From: Saccharomonospora viridis DSM 43017
GTDB lineage: Bacteria > Actinomycetota > Actinomycetes > Mycobacteriales > Pseudonocardiaceae
DNA length: 64,000 bases
Assembly (NCBI RefSeq): GCF_000023865.1
Contig: NC_013159.1
Span: 3,002,001 to 3,066,000 of the forward strand
Direction: 5' to 3'
Shown here: positions 35,420 through 49,824 of the stretch, one piece after another
How the letters are laid out: each line of letters begins with the position of its first letter
How positions within the stretch are numbered: the first letter of the stretch is position 1
Notes under the pieces: model-generated
The model's input: only the letters and a program-made list of their open reading frames with translations
Told to the model about the DNA's origin: nothing
Databases searched by the model: none
Translations under genes and position numbers: made by a program

Positions 35420-36925
35420 TCAGACGGCCAGCGGCAACGCCGTGGGGTGGACCGGAGCCGGCAGGTCGGACTCCCCCATCAGGTATTCGTCCACCGCTCT
35501 CGCGGCCGAACGCCCCTCCGCGATGGCCCACACCACCAGGGACGCGCCCCGATGAGCGTCACCGCACACGAACACACCCGGCACCTGCGTCTGCCAGTCG
35601 GCGCCGCACGAGAGCGTGCCGCGCCCGTTCAACGACAGACCCAACTCGTCCAGCAACGGCATGTGCTCCACGCCCTCGAAGCCGATGGCGAGCAACACCA
35701 GATCGGCCGGGATGCGCTCGACCTCGTCGTCGACCGGGACGACCTCGCGGTGTCCGGTCTCGGGGTCCTTGCGCACCTCCACCCGACGGAGTTCGAGCTC
35801 CCTCACGTGACCGTCGTCGTCCCCGACGAACCGCTGCACACCCACGGCGAAACGCCGCTGCCCCGCCTCCTCATGAACGGGATACGTGCGCAGAATGTAG
35901 GGCCACGTGGGCCACGGCGAACGGGAGTCGTCCCGAGTGGACGGTGGCTGGGGATAGCGGTCCAACTGCGTCACCGACAACGCGCCCTGGCGAATCGCCG
36001 TGCCGTAGCAGTCGGCCCCCGTGTCACCGCCCCCGATGATCACGACGTGCTTGCCCTCGGCGCTCACGGGAGTGGGACCGTCGCCCTCGCACTCGCGATT
36101 GGCGGGCACGAGGTGTTCCATCGCCAGGTGGATGCCCTTCAGCTCCCGCCCCGGCGTGGTGGTGTCGTCACGCCCCCGCAGCGCTCCCACCGCGAGCACC
36201 ACGGCGTCGAAGCGCTCCCGCAGCTGCTCCACGGTGACATCGACACCGACCTCGCAGCTCGTGACGAAGCGAACCCCCTCCTCCCGCAGCTGCGCGAGCC
36301 TGCGGTCGAGCACCTTCTTCTCCATCTTGAACTCGGGGATTCCGTAACGAAGCAGTCCGCCCAACCGGTCGTCCCGCTCGAACACCGTCACCTCGTGACC
36401 GGCGCGGACGAGTTGCTGTGCTGCCGCCAACCCGGCGGGCCCCGAGCCCACCACCGCCACCGCCTTGCCCGTGGGCACCGCCGCGTGCTCCGCACGCAGG
36501 TACCCCTCTTCCCACGCGTGTTCGGCGATCGTCTCCTCGACGCGCTTGATGCTCACCGCCCCACCCGAGTCGGGGGAGATCGACAGCACACACGCCGCCT
36601 CGCACGGCGCCGGGCACAACTTGCCCGTGAACTCGGGGAAGTTGTTCGTGGCGTGCAGGCGGTCGACCGCGCGTCCCCAGTCACCCTGCCGCACGAGGTC
36701 GTTCCACTCCGGGATCAGGTTGCCCAGCGGACACCCCGCGCTGCCCGAGTGACAGAACGGGATACCGCAGTCCATGCAGCGCGTCGCCTGGGTGCGCACC
36801 TGACGGTCGCGTTCCTCAGGGGCGAGCTCGACATAGACCTCCCGCCAGTCCCCGACTCGCTCCTTGCGAGGACGCTTGGGCGGATCGACCCGCTCGTACC
36901 GCAGAAAACCCTTGGGATCAGCCAC
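35420..36925 (-). CDS. gltD: Glutamate synthase (NADPH) small subunit
   Basis: A 501-residue FAD/NADPH protein passing electrons to GltB for glutamate synthesis. N-terminal cysteine clusters bind [4Fe-4S] centres (CMDCGIPFCHSGSAGCPLG and CPAPCEAAC). Then come an FAD site (AVVGSGPAGLAAAQQ), an NADPH site (VVIIGGGDTGADC) and the C-terminal GVFVCGDAHRGASLVVWAI. The GTG at 36925 has GAGGAGG upstream. An in-frame ATG at 37021 lies inside the upstream repeats and would add 32 basic residues; it is not favoured. It is separated from gltB by a tandem repeat array. Confidence 0.97.
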   Translation of the reverse strand: MADPKGFLRYERVDPPKRPRKERVGDWREVYVELAPEERDRQVRTQATRCMDCGIPFCHSGSAGCPLGNLIPEWNDLVRQGDWGRAVDRLHATNNFPEFTGKLCPAPCEAACVLSISPDSGGAVSIKRVEETIAEHAWEEGYLRAEHAAVPTGKAVAVVGSGPAGLAAAQQLVRAGHEVTVFERDDRLGGLLRYGIPEFKMEKKVLDRRLAQLREEGVRFVTSCEVGVDVTVEQLRERFDAVVLAVGALRGRDDTTTPGRELKGIHLAMEHLVPANRECEGDGPTPVSAEGKHVVIIGGGDTGADCYGTAIRQGALSVTQLDRYPQPPSTRDDSRSPWPTWPYILRTYPVHEEAGQRRFAVGVQRFVGDDDGHVRELELRRVEVRKDPETGHREVVPVDDEVERIPADLVLLAIGFEGVEHMPLLDELGLSLNGRGTLSCGADWQTQVPGVFVCGDAHRGASLVVWAIAEGRSAARAVDEYLMGESDLPAPVHPTALPLAV

Positions 36926-37200
36926 GCGCCGCCTCCTCTGTCTTGCGGGACGCCCTCCCCAACTGCGGCCCATGCCGCAGCGGGGGCCCAACCCGGTCGG
37001 CACGCGCAGCTGCACCACCATTGTCAGCCACGCGCCGCCTCAGTGTTCTGCGGGACACCCGCACCCGGTCGGCACGCGCAGCTGCACCACCATTGTCAGC
37101 CACGCGCCGCCTCAGTGTTCTGCGGGACACCCTCCCCGACTGCGGCCCATGCCGCAGCGGGGGCCCAACCCGGTCGGCACGCGCAGCTGCACCACCATTG

Positions 37201-37217
<17 letters not shown>
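36918..37217. repeat. Tandem repeats duplicating the gltB-gltD junction
   Basis: Three direct repeats begin at 36918, 37024 and 37096 (106, 72 and 105 bp), followed by a 17-bp partial copy at 37201. Each begins with TCAGCCACGCGCCGCCT. The middle copy lacks about 33 bp, including a TGCGGC/GCCGCA hairpin. On the minus strand the shared core is AGGCGGCGCGTGGCTGA: in the copy at 37201 it holds the gltB stop, and in the copy at 36918 the gltD Shine-Dalgarno and GTG start. Confidence 0.95.
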
Positions 37218-41784
<4,567 letters not shown>

Positions 41785-42058
41785 CGTGCTCTTCGTGCCG
41801 GGCACGGGACGACAATGGCCCGTCAAGTAACGCGACTTTAACACCTGAGAAATGCCCTGAAAATGGTTCGAATCGACCACCTTGCCCGGTGGCGTAACAA
41901 TTTCGCAGCATTGCCGCACCGGTTTTGTTGGCTTTACGTCGGTGCCGTGTCGTGGGTGTCGACTCTGTCACCGAGCCGACGTCCGGCCGTCGCTGTGTGA
42001 GCCGAGGGACCGGATCACGCGGGTGGACTTGACGCCCCGGCCTGGTACTGTCATCGCG
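41785..42058. other. Gene-free divergent region between gltB and the cobalamin operon
   Basis: About 270 bp without a credible ORF, carrying the gltB promoter on the left. On the right, a TACTGT -10-like sequence at 42045-42050 lies just before the riboswitch. It has relatively A/T-rich patches (41830-41870, 41895-41935) typical of promoters. No operator is certain. Confidence 0.5.
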
Positions 42059-42184
42059 ACGTGAGCGGGAGCGAAGTCCGGTGAGAATCCGGCGCTGTGC
42101 CGCAACTGTGATGGACCCGTCAGACTGCTCGTCGACAGCCGAGCCGAATTACGGGTCCTAGCCAGGTCGCCTCCCGTTTCACGT
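42059..42184 (+). ncRNA. Cobalamin riboswitch
   Basis: The conserved core reads GCGAAGTCCGGTGAGAATCC, then CCGCAACTGTGA and, near the 3' end, TAGCCAGGTCGCC (B12 box variant). The ends ACGTGAGCGGGAG and CTCCCGTTTCACGT pair to close helix P1. Downstream, GGCGCGG/CCGCGCC (42242-42257) forms a hairpin 20 bp before the start codon, suitable for hiding the ribosome-binding site. It should switch off the btuFCD-type transporter when adenosylcobalamin is plentiful. Confidence 0.9.
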
Positions 42185-42277
42185 GACGCCATTGTCACCT
42201 CCGGCGCAGAGGTACGGCGTCCGCGACCGCCCGACGGTCTCGGCGCGGCCCCGCGCCGGCCGAGAAGTCGAGGTCCG

Positions 42278-43213
42278 ATGTTGCCTGTCAGACGGTTGTT
42301 GCTCCTTCCGTTACTGCTGGTGCTCTCCCTGACCGCCTGCGCGGAACGCCAAAAGGACGCCTCCGCGGAGTCGGCGAACACCGACGGTTTCCCCGTCGAG
42401 CTGCGGCCTGAGGGCGCACCCGCCATCACCCTGGAGGAACGTCCCGAGCGCATCGTGTCACTGTCACCGGCCACCACCGAGACGCTGTACGCCGTCGGCG
42501 CCGGTGACCAGGTGGTGGCGGTGGACGAGATGTCCACCGTCCCCGAGGAGGCACCGCGCACGCAGATGTCGGGGTTGAACCCCGACCCCGAACAGCTCGC
42601 CGGCTACGACCCCGACCTGGTGATCGTCGATTCGGACACCGACGGCAAGCTCACCGAGGCGCTGGACAAGGCCGGCATCCAGACCCTCGTGCTGCCCGCG
42701 CCGCAGACCCTCGAGTCCATGTACGCGCAGTTCGAGCTGATCGGCGAGGCCACGGGCCACGCCGAGGAGGGTGCCGACCTCGCCCGTCGGACCCGAGAGG
42801 AGATCGACAAGCTCGTCGCCGACGTGGGGGACGCGGGCGAGGGCCTGGACTACTACCACGAACTCGACCCCAGTTACTACACCGTGACCTCGGCGACCTT
42901 CATCGGCCAGGTCTACGACCTGTTCGGCCTCACCAACATCGCCGACCAGGGTGACCCGTCCGCGCACGGCGGCTACCCCCAACTGTCGGCCGAACGCATC
43001 CTCGAGGCCGATCCCGACCTGATCTTCCTCGCGGACACGATCTGCTGTGGGCAGGATGCCGACAGCGTGGCGGAACGTCCTGGCTGGGGCACGCTCAGCG
43101 CCGTGCAGAACGGCCACGTGATCGAGCTCGACGACGACATCGCGTCCCGATGGACGCCGAGGATCGTCGACTTCGTCCGCGCCGTGTCCGACGCCGTGGC
43201 ACAAGCCGCCTGA
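42278..43213 (+). CDS. btuF: Cobalamin-binding lipoprotein of an ABC importer
   Basis: A 311-residue solute-binding lipoprotein. The signal peptide ends in the lipobox LTAC (C21), to be lipidated by Lgt. The mature part is a helical-backbone BtuF/FecB-type receptor (ERIVSLSPATTETLYAVGAG, then GYDPDLVIVDSD, and AERILEADPDLIFLADTICC). The gene lies directly behind a cobalamin riboswitch, so B12 or a corrinoid is the likely ligand rather than a siderophore. GAGGTCC precedes the ATG. The permease gene starts 2 nt after the stop. Confidence 0.9.
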   Translation: MLPVRRLLLLPLLLVLSLTACAERQKDASAESANTDGFPVELRPEGAPAITLEERPERIVSLSPATTETLYAVGAGDQVVAVDEMSTVPEEAPRTQMSGLNPDPEQLAGYDPDLVIVDSDTDGKLTEALDKAGIQTLVLPAPQTLESMYAQFELIGEATGHAEEGADLARRTREEIDKLVADVGDAGEGLDYYHELDPSYYTVTSATFIGQVYDLFGLTNIADQGDPSAHGGYPQLSAERILEADPDLIFLADTICCGQDADSVAERPGWGTLSAVQNGHVIELDDDIASRWTPRIVDFVRAVSDAVAQAA

Positions 43214-43215
43214 TC

Positions 43216-44283
43216 ATGCTGAGAAGTTCGGTACGACGCCGACGCGAACGCGCCAACCGCGAAGTCACCCGGCTCAAACTCGGCACGGTCGTGTTCGCGT
43301 TGGCATGTCTGGTCCTCGTGTTCGGGTTCGCCATCGTGGTCGGTGCCGGTGAACTGGGCTGGAAACGGGTTCTGGGTGAACTCGTCGCGCAGCTCACCGG
43401 CGCCACGTCGCCGCTGTCCGAACGCGAGGCCGCCATCGTGTGGGAACTGCGGGTCCCCCGCGTGTTGCTCGCGGGCCTCGTGGGCGCCGCGCTCGCCGGG
43501 GCGGGCGCGGCGTTCCAGGGGGTGTTCCGCAATCCGTTGGCCGATCCGTACCTGTTGGGTGCGGCGGCGGGCGCGGGTATGGCCGCGACCTTGGTGATGG
43601 TGCTCGCCCCTGCGGTGACCGCCTGGATGGTCGGTCCCGTTCCGTTGGCGGCCTTCGTCGGAGCCCTCGGCGGGGTAGGGCTGAGCTGGCTGCTCGGCCG
43701 GTCGGCGGGTGGACACGGCACCGGGACCCTCCTGCTGGCCGGTGTCGCCGTCACCGCCTTCCTCACCGCCGTTCAGACGTTCGTGCAGCAACTCAACACC
43801 GACACGCTCCACCGGGTCTACACGTGGACGCTCGGTGGTCTCAACGTCAGCGGCTGGATCGACGTGTGGCTGGCCCTGCCGTACGTGACGGTGGCGGCGA
43901 TCGTGTTGTGCCTGTGCGCCCGGCTGCTCGACGTGCTCGCACTCGGTGACGCCGAGGCGGCCTCGCTCGGGTTGCGGCCGGGACTGCTACGGCTCGTGCT
44001 GCTGGGCGCGGCGTCGCTGGCCACGGCCGCCGCCGTGGCGGTGAGCGGGCTCATCGGCTTCGTGGGGATCGTGGTGCCCCACATCGTGCGGCTGTTGGCC
44101 GGTGCGAGTTACCGCGTGATCGTGCCGCTGTCCCTGATCGGGGGAGCCGTGTTCCTCATCATCGCCGACTACATCGCCCGCACGGCGATGCCCGGTGAAT
44201 TGCCCTTGGGAGTGGTCACCGCATTCGCCGGGGCACCCTTTTTCGCTCTCGTCCTGCGGACGACGAAAGGACGCATACCATGA
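43216..44283 (+). CDS. btuC: Cobalamin ABC transporter permease
   Basis: A 355-residue FecCD/BtuC-family permease with about ten membrane helices. ELRVPRVLLAGLVGAALAGA and FQGVFRNPLADPYLLGAAAG are the family signature. LGLRPGLLRLVLLGAASLAT and GLIGFVGIVVPHIVRLL follow, the latter around the coupling helix. It starts 2 nt after btuF. Its stop overlaps the btuD start by 4 nt, so the three genes form one riboswitch-controlled operon. Confidence 0.94.
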   Translation: MLRSSVRRRRERANREVTRLKLGTVVFALACLVLVFGFAIVVGAGELGWKRVLGELVAQLTGATSPLSEREAAIVWELRVPRVLLAGLVGAALAGAGAAFQGVFRNPLADPYLLGAAAGAGMAATLVMVLAPAVTAWMVGPVPLAAFVGALGGVGLSWLLGRSAGGHGTGTLLLAGVAVTAFLTAVQTFVQQLNTDTLHRVYTWTLGGLNVSGWIDVWLALPYVTVAAIVLCLCARLLDVLALGDAEAASLGLRPGLLRLVLLGAASLATAAAVAVSGLIGFVGIVVPHIVRLLAGASYRVIVPLSLIGGAVFLIIADYIARTAMPGELPLGVVTAFAGAPFFALVLRTTKGRIP

Positions 44284-45056
44284 CGGCGCTACGGCTGGAC
44301 GGCGTCGGGGTCGCCTACAATGGCAGACCGGCGGTGCGCGACGTGTCGGCGGAACTCGAACCCGGCGGTTGGCTGGCGATCGTCGGCCCCAACGGCGCCG
44401 GTAAGTCCACACTGCTCAAGGCCGTCGCCGGGCTCCTACCACATACCGGGACCATCACACTGCACGGTAGGAACGCCGGCTCGTTGACCCGCAGACAACG
44501 CGCTGAGCTGGTCGGTTACGCGGCCCAGAATCCCGTCCTGCCGGAAAGGTTGACCGTCACCGACTACGTGCTGCTGGGGCGCACCCCGCATCTGGGTCCG
44601 TTGGGTCGGGAGAGCGCCGCCGACCTCGACGTGGTGCGCCGCGCACTGGAGCGGCTCGACCTCGGCGAACTCGCGGACCGGAAACTCGGCACGCTGTCCG
44701 GTGGGGAACAGCAACGAGCCGTACTCGCCCGGGTGCTCGCCCAGCGGACGCGTCTGCTGTTGCTCGACGAACCCACGTCGGGACTGGACATCGGCCATGC
44801 CCAGGCATTGCTGGAAAGACTCGACCAACTGCGGACCGAGGACGGCACCACCGTGGTGACCACCCTGCACGACCTGTCGTTCGCCGCGCAGTACGCCGAC
44901 ACACTCCTGCTGCTCGACGAGGGCCGGGTGGCGGTCACCGGCCCAGGACACGAGGTGCTGACGGCGTCTCGGCTGCGTCGCCACTACGCGGCCGACGTCG
45001 AAGTGCTCACCACCAGTGGCGGGCATCCGGTGGTGGCTCCCGTCCGAAGTCCCTGA
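44280..45056 (+). CDS. btuD: Cobalamin ABC transporter ATP-binding protein
   Basis: A 258-residue ABC ATPase: Walker A GPNGAGKST, Q-loop AAQNP, signature LSGGEQQRAVLAR, Walker B LLLLDEPTSGLD and H-loop TLHDLSF. It belongs to the FepC/BtuD group that powers uptake of B12 and siderophores. It is translationally coupled to btuC (ATGA). A 26-bp perfect palindrome follows the stop. Confidence 0.95.
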   Translation: MTALRLDGVGVAYNGRPAVRDVSAELEPGGWLAIVGPNGAGKSTLLKAVAGLLPHTGTITLHGRNAGSLTRRQRAELVGYAAQNPVLPERLTVTDYVLLGRTPHLGPLGRESAADLDVVRRALERLDLGELADRKLGTLSGGEQQRAVLARVLAQRTRLLLLDEPTSGLDIGHAQALLERLDQLRTEDGTTVVTTLHDLSFAAQYADTLLLLDEGRVAVTGPGHEVLTASRLRRHYAADVEVLTTSGGHPVVAPVRSP

Positions 45057-45062
45057 ACCAAC

Positions 45063-45088
45063 GCCGGTGGCCACCGGTGGCCACCGGC
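45063..45088. terminator. Perfect palindrome between btuD and lgt
   Basis: The 26 bp from GCCGGTGG to CCACCGGC are a perfect palindrome made of overlapping CCGGTGGCCA units. It lies between two convergent genes and is likely to serve as a bidirectional terminator, though it has no T-tract. Confidence 0.65.
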
Positions 45089-45122
45089 TGTCCGGATGGG
45101 CACCGAGAGCCGTCGACGATCG

Positions 45123-46187
45123 TCAATGCCCACCCCGGCGTGGGGCCTCACCGTCGAGTTCGGCTTCCATCCGCGCGGTGACGTCAGGGTTCCCGCCTCG
45201 GTCGGTGTCCTCACCGTCCCAGGAGCCCCCGTCTCCGCCGCGCTCGTCGCCGTAGTCGACGCGCTCACCACGGCCACCGTCCCCGTCGGCACCGTCGAGC
45301 TCGTCGGGACCGGTCGCCAGCGTCTTTGGCGCCTCCCTCGGTCCACGACGACGGGCGAGCACGAGGTAGACCATCGCCCCCGCGAAGACCAGCATCGACG
45401 TCCAGACGTTGACCCGCAGACCGAGGATGTGGTTGGCCTCGTCCGTGCGCATGAACTCGATCCAGAACCGGCCTGTCGTGTAACCCGCGACGTACAGGGC
45501 GAACGCGCGACCGTGACCGAGTCGGAACTTGCGGTCGGCCCAGATGACCAGCAGGGCGACACCGAGGTTCCACAACAGTTCGTAGAGGAACGTCGGGTGC
45601 ACCACCTGGATGGGCGTGTCACTGATCGCCACACCGTTCAACGGGTCCAACACGCCCGTGGCCGGATCGACCCGCTCGTAGATCTCCAGTCCCCACGGCA
45701 GGTCGGTGGGCCCACCGTAGAGCTCCTGGTTGAAGTAGTTGCCGAGACGTCCGACGGCCTGCGCCACCACGATGCCCGGAGCGACGGCGTCCGCCACCGC
45801 CGGCAGCGGAACACCCAGGCGGCGACACGCGATCCAGGCACCCACCGCCCCTAACGCGATAGCCCCCCAGATGCCGAGGCCACCGTCCCAGATGTAAAGC
45901 GCTCGGATCGGGTCCCTGCCCTCACCGAAATACAGCTGGTGGTCGGTGACGACGTGATACAACCGCCCACCGATCAGTCCGAACGGCACCGCGAACACGG
46001 CGATGTCGACGATGGTGCCCTTCGTTCCGCCGCGCTGCATCCACCGCCGTTCGCCCAACCAGATCGCGATGACGATGCCCGCGATGATGCACAGGGCGTA
46101 GGCGCGCAGCGGGATGGGACCGATCTCCCAGACGCCCCTGTCAGGGCTGGGGATGTTGGTGAGGAAAAGGGTCGAGGCGGTGTTCAC
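45123..46187 (-). CDS. lgt: Prolipoprotein diacylglyceryl transferase
   Basis: A 354-residue membrane enzyme that transfers diacylglyceryl to the lipobox cysteine. About seven membrane helices are present. The Lgt signature is GRLGNYFNQELYG; GLIGGRLYHVVTDH holds the conserved arginine and histidine, and GYTTGRFWIEFMRTDEAN the late conserved region. The C-terminal 70 residues are a charged Asp/Gly/Glu-rich tail, common in actinobacteria. It lies downstream of trpA, as in M. tuberculosis. The start is a GTG with GGTGA upstream. Confidence 0.97.
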   Translation of the reverse strand: MNTASTLFLTNIPSPDRGVWEIGPIPLRAYALCIIAGIVIAIWLGERRWMQRGGTKGTIVDIAVFAVPFGLIGGRLYHVVTDHQLYFGEGRDPIRALYIWDGGLGIWGAIALGAVGAWIACRRLGVPLPAVADAVAPGIVVAQAVGRLGNYFNQELYGGPTDLPWGLEIYERVDPATGVLDPLNGVAISDTPIQVVHPTFLYELLWNLGVALLVIWADRKFRLGHGRAFALYVAGYTTGRFWIEFMRTDEANHILGLRVNVWTSMLVFAGAMVYLVLARRRGPREAPKTLATGPDELDGADGDGGRGERVDYGDERGGDGGSWDGEDTDRGGNPDVTARMEAELDGEAPRRGGH

Positions 46188-46265
46188 GAAGTCACCGTAA
46201 CGCGACGCCGCTCACTCCACCGCGCGCCCCGCCGAAACGACCGCGTTCCGGTGTCCTCACACCGG

Positions 46266-47051
46266 TCACCGCGCAGGTCGACGGACCCCATCGGCCAGTT
46301 CCGCCGTGATCTCGGCGAGTGGTCCGGCACCTTCCGCGGCCTTCGCCACCAGGGCCGAGCCCACGATCACCGCGTCGGCGAACCCGGCCACCTCGGCGGC
46401 CTGGTCACCCGAACGCACACCCAGACCGACCCCCACCGGCAGGTCCGTGTGCTGCCGTGTGCGCCGCACCAGTTCGGCCGCGTGCTCACCCACCTTCTCC
46501 CGCGCCCCCGTGACGCCCATGACCGCCGTCGCGTAGACGAATCCCGTGGTGGCCTTCGTGGTCAACGCGATGCGGTCGTCGGACGACGACGGCGCCACCA
46601 GGAAGATCCGGTCGAGGCCGTGTTCGGTGGAGGCGGTCAACCACTCCGACGCCTCGTCCGGGGTGAGGTCCGGCGTGATCAGCCCGAGTCCGCCCGCCGA
46701 GGCCAAATCCCGGGCGAACGCGTCGACACCGTAGCGGTGCACCGGGTTGTAGTACGTCATCACGACGACCCGGCCACCCTTCGCGGAGATCGACTCCACG
46801 ACCTCGAACAGGTGCTTGAGTCGGAAGCCGTTGCGCAGCGCCGTGTCGGCCGCGGACTGGATGGTGGGCCCGTCCATCACCGGGTCCGAGTACGGAACCC
46901 CCACCTCGATGAGGTCGGCGCCCGCGTCGATCGCGGCGGCCATCAGCTCCTTCGAGCCGTCCACGGTCGGGTAACCGGCCGGCAGATAGGCCACCAGCGC
47001 CGCCCGCTGCTCCGCTTTCGTCGTCTCGAACAGCTCGGCGAGCCTGCTCAC
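46266..47051 (-). CDS. trpA: Tryptophan synthase alpha subunit
   Basis: A 261-residue TIM-barrel lyase releasing indole from indole-3-glycerol phosphate. The catalytic glutamate is in [17 protein letters not shown], the catalytic aspartate is in [11 protein letters not shown], and the phosphate loop is [12 protein letters not shown]. Its GTG overlaps the trpB stop (GTGA), giving the usual coupled BA pair for indole channelling. Confidence 0.97.
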   Translation of the reverse strand: MSRLAELFETTKAEQRAALVAYLPAGYPTVDGSKELMAAAIDAGADLIEVGVPYSDPVMDGPTIQSAADTALRNGFRLKHLFEVVESISAKGGRVVVMTYYNPVHRYGVDAFARDLASAGGLGLITPDLTPDEASEWLTASTEHGLDRIFLVAPSSSDDRIALTTKATTGFVYATAVMGVTGAREKVGEHAAELVRRTRQHTDLPVGVGLGVRSGDQAAEVAGFADAVIVGSALVAKAAEGAGPLAEITAELADGVRRPAR

Positions 47052-48268
47052 ACGTCCTCCACGAGCTTGAAGTATCGGGCGGCGGCGTCCACGTCCTTGT
47101 CCCCCCGACCCGACAGGCTGACCACGATGTGCGCATCGGGGCCGAGTTCCCGACCGAGCTGGAGGGCACCCGCGAGCGCGTGCGCCGACTCGATCGCGGG
47201 GATGATGCCCTCGGTCCGGGACAGCAGTCGGAACGCTTCCATCGCCTCGGCGTCGGTGACGGGCCGGTACTCGGCGCGGCCGCTGTCCTTCAACCACGAG
47301 TGCTCAGGACCGACGCCCGGGTAGTCCAGGCCCGCCGAGATCGAGTACGCCTCGATGGTCTGGCCGTCGGCGTCCTGCAACAGGTACGACAGCGCGCCGT
47401 GCAGCGTCCCCGGTGTCCCCTGCGTGAGCGTGGCGCCGTGCTCACCGGAGTCGAGCCCCTTACCGCCCGGTTCGAAGCCCACCAGACGTACGTCCGGGTC
47501 GTCGATGAAACCGTGGAACATGCCGATGGCGTTGGAACCCCCGCCGACACACGCGGCGACGGCGTCGGGCAACCGGCCGGTCAGTTCCAGGATCTGGCGG
47601 CGCGCCTCCTCACCGATGACCTTGTGGAAGTTGCGCACCATGAGCGGGAACGGATGCGGACCGGTCACCGAGCCCAGCAGGTAATGCGTGGTGTCCACAT
47701 TGGTCACCCAGTCGCGCAGCGCCTCGTTGATGGCGTCCTTCAACGTGCGCGACCCGGTCCGTACCGGCACCACCTCGGCACCGAGCAACCGCATCCGCGC
47801 GACGTTGAGCGCCTGTCGCTGCGTGTCGACCTCACCCATGTAGACCACACAGTCGAGGTCGAGCAGCGCGCACGCCGTGGCGGTCGCCACCCCGTGCTGC
47901 CCGGCACCCGTCTCGGCGATCACGCGGGTCTTGCCCATGCGCTTGGTGAGCAGGGCCTGACCCAGCACGTTGTTGATCTTGTGGGACCCGGTGTGGTTGA
48001 GGTCCTCGCGCTTGAGGAAGATGCGCGCGCCACCCGCGTGCTCGGCGAACCGGGGAGCCTCGGTGAGTAACGACGGCCTACCCGCATACCCGGTAAGCAG
48101 CCGATCGAGTTCCCGAGCGAACTCCGGGTCCGACCTCGCCTTGTCGTACTCGGCCGCGAGTTCGTCCACCGCGCCCATCAGGGCCTCGGGCAGATAACGA
48201 CCCCCGTACGGGCCGAAACGCCCACGCTCGTCGGGGTCGTGCTTGGTGCGTTGCTGCTCAACACTCAT
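47048..48268 (-). CDS. trpB: Tryptophan synthase beta subunit
   Basis: A 406-residue PLP enzyme joining indole and serine. The PLP lysine is K97 in HTGSHKINN, the catalytic glutamate is in [11 protein letters not shown], and the phosphate loop is [10 protein letters not shown]. It starts at an ATG with GGTGAG upstream, 7 nt after the trpC stop, and overlaps trpA by 4 nt. Confidence 0.98.
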   Translation of the reverse strand: MSVEQQRTKHDPDERGRFGPYGGRYLPEALMGAVDELAAEYDKARSDPEFARELDRLLTGYAGRPSLLTEAPRFAEHAGGARIFLKREDLNHTGSHKINNVLGQALLTKRMGKTRVIAETGAGQHGVATATACALLDLDCVVYMGEVDTQRQALNVARMRLLGAEVVPVRTGSRTLKDAINEALRDWVTNVDTTHYLLGSVTGPHPFPLMVRNFHKVIGEEARRQILELTGRLPDAVAACVGGGSNAIGMFHGFIDDPDVRLVGFEPGGKGLDSGEHGATLTQGTPGTLHGALSYLLQDADGQTIEAYSISAGLDYPGVGPEHSWLKDSGRAEYRPVTDAEAMEAFRLLSRTEGIIPAIESAHALAGALQLGRELGPDAHIVVSLSGRGDKDVDAAARYFKLVEDV

Positions 48269-48275
48269 CGCGCAC

Positions 48276-49085
48276 TCACCGACTCGGCCTCGGGCACGCG
48301 GGGTGCGATCCCGCCGTGACAAGTTTGACCAGGGCTCCCTTGGGGTCGTCGGAGGAGACGAGCCCCTCACCGACCAGTACCGCATCGGCGCCGTGCCCCG
48401 CATACGCCATCAGGTCCCCGGGACCACGCACCCCGGACTCGGCCACTTTGTAGACGTCCATGGGAAGTCCGGGCGCGAGCCGGGAGAACACGTCCCTGTC
48501 CACTTCGAGCGTGTGCAGGTTCCGCGCGTTGATGCCGATGACGGACGCGCCCGCCTCCAACGCGCGGTCGGCCTCCTCGGCGTTGTGCACCTCCACCAAC
48601 GCGGTCATGCCGAGCGACTCGACACGGTCGAGCAACGACACCAGCGCGTTCTGCTCCAGGGCCGCCACGATGAGCAGCACCATGTCGGCGCCGTGCAGCC
48701 GCGCCTCGTGCACCTGGTACGGACTGACGATGAAGTCCTTACGCAGCACCGGTACGTCCACCGCCGCACGCACGGCGTCCAAATCGGCCAGCGACCCACC
48801 GAAACGACGACTTTCGGTGAGCACGCTGATCACCCGCGCACCGGCGTCCTCGTAGTCCTTCGCCAGCGCCGCCGGATCGGGAATCGCCGACAACAGCCCC
48901 TTGGAAGGGCTGCGGCGCTTCACCTCGGCGATGACGGCGATACCGGATTCCCGCAACGCCGCCATGGCGTCCCTGGGTTCGGGCGCCGCTGCGGCACGAC
49001 GCTTGAGCTCGTCGAACGGCAATGCCGCCTCGCGCTTGGCGAGATCGGCACGAACGTCAGCGATGATGTCTTCCAGAACGCTCAC
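48276..49085 (-). CDS. trpC: Indole-3-glycerol phosphate synthase
   Basis: A 269-residue TIM-barrel enzyme. The catalytic lysines are in [12 protein letters not shown] and VLRKDFI, with the conserved glutamates in [11 protein letters not shown] and [21 protein letters not shown] is family-typical. The GTG start follows a 157-bp stretch with a possible promoter, so trpCBA can probably be transcribed apart from trpE. No HGxxPAAW-type small gene, often found here in actinobacteria, is present. Confidence 0.97.
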   Translation of the reverse strand: MSVLEDIIADVRADLAKREAALPFDELKRRAAAAPEPRDAMAALRESGIAVIAEVKRRSPSKGLLSAIPDPAALAKDYEDAGARVISVLTESRRFGGSLADLDAVRAAVDVPVLRKDFIVSPYQVHEARLHGADMVLLIVAALEQNALVSLLDRVESLGMTALVEVHNAEEADRALEAGASVIGINARNLHTLEVDRDVFSRLAPGLPMDVYKVAESGVRGPGDLMAYAGHGADAVLVGEGLVSSDDPKGALVKLVTAGSHPACPRPSR

Positions 49086-49215
49086 CGGACGGCCCTACCG
49101 GGAGTCACGACGGCTGCTGATTCACTCGCAAGGTGGCTCACAAAAACCTTCCCCTTCCCGCCGCTTCGATGCTAACCCGCGCGGTGTCCCGCATCGGCTC
49201 CGGGTCGTGTTTCGC

Positions 49216-49246
49216 CTTATCTGCCAGGCATAAACACCCAAGTCAA
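49216..49246 (-). promoter_or_regulatory. Possible internal promoter for trpCBA
   Basis: On the minus strand TTGACT (49246-49241) is followed after 19 bp by GATAAG (49221-49216). The -35 overlaps the stop codon of the upstream membrane protein gene, and about 130 bp of leader follow before trpC. The long spacer makes this moderate evidence. Confidence 0.4.
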
Positions 49247-49824
49247 CGATCGCGTGTCGTCGGATCCTCCCCTTCCGAAAGCGCGTCCCACAGGTCGACG
49301 TCGGAATCACGGGCGGTCTCCCCGGCGCGCGTGTCCCCCGGAGCGGAGTACTTCGCACCCATACGGGGCATGCGATGGCCGCGCCACGCGAGCAGCCCGC
49401 CGGCCACCGTCAAGGACAACGCTCCCGCGAGCGCCGAAGCGGGACCCCACCACACCTTGGCCGGCGAGCCGGGCAACGAGTCGTAGCCGGGTGCCCGGGT
49501 GGACAGGTCGACGTCGTAGGCCGAACCGCCCAGGACGAGCACGGTCACCCACACCGCGACACCGACGAGCACGATCCCCAGCAACCGCCGGGCGATGCCG
49601 CGCAACGCCAGGCAGGCGGCCACCGCCGCGAGCGCCAACAACGCCAGGGGCACGGGCCACGACACCAGATCGGCACCGACGAGCTCGTCCCGCAATTCGC
49701 CGTTGAACACCGTGCCCTCGGGCACGTCGATCCAGGTGAGCGTCGAAGCGCCCCACAGGGCCGCCGCGGCGAGCGTCAGCAACACCACGACGATCCACAG
49801 TGGACGCTTATCGGACTCACGCAC
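49243..49824 (-). CDS. Trp-region conserved membrane protein (TIGR02234 family)
   Basis: A 193-residue protein with four membrane helices ([55 protein letters not shown] and [19 protein letters not shown]). The tail is charged and cytoplasmic. The family is conserved between trpE and trpC in actinobacteria and is of unknown function; a role in tryptophan handling is only suggested by location. The GTG start overlaps the trpE stop by 8 nt. Confidence 0.9.
   Translation of the reverse strand: MRESDKRPLWIVVVLLTLAAAALWGASTLTWIDVPEGTVFNGELRDELVGADLVSWPVPLALLALAAVAACLALRGIARRLLGIVLVGVAVWVTVLVLGGSAYDVDLSTRAPGYDSLPGSPAKVWWGPASALAGALSLTVAGGLLAWRGHRMPRMGAKYSAPGDTRAGETARDSDVDLWDALSEGEDPTTRDR

Noticed and set aside
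36926-37021. N-terminal extension of GltD from an ATG at 37021
   Set aside because: The added residues come from the duplicated junction and are not GltD-like. The GTG at 36925 has a strong Shine-Dalgarno and the normal N-terminus.
41785-42058. GlnR box upstream of gltB
   Set aside because: Some GTTAC/GTAAC-like pieces occur, but no pair with the expected spacing and GAAAC half-site could be defended.
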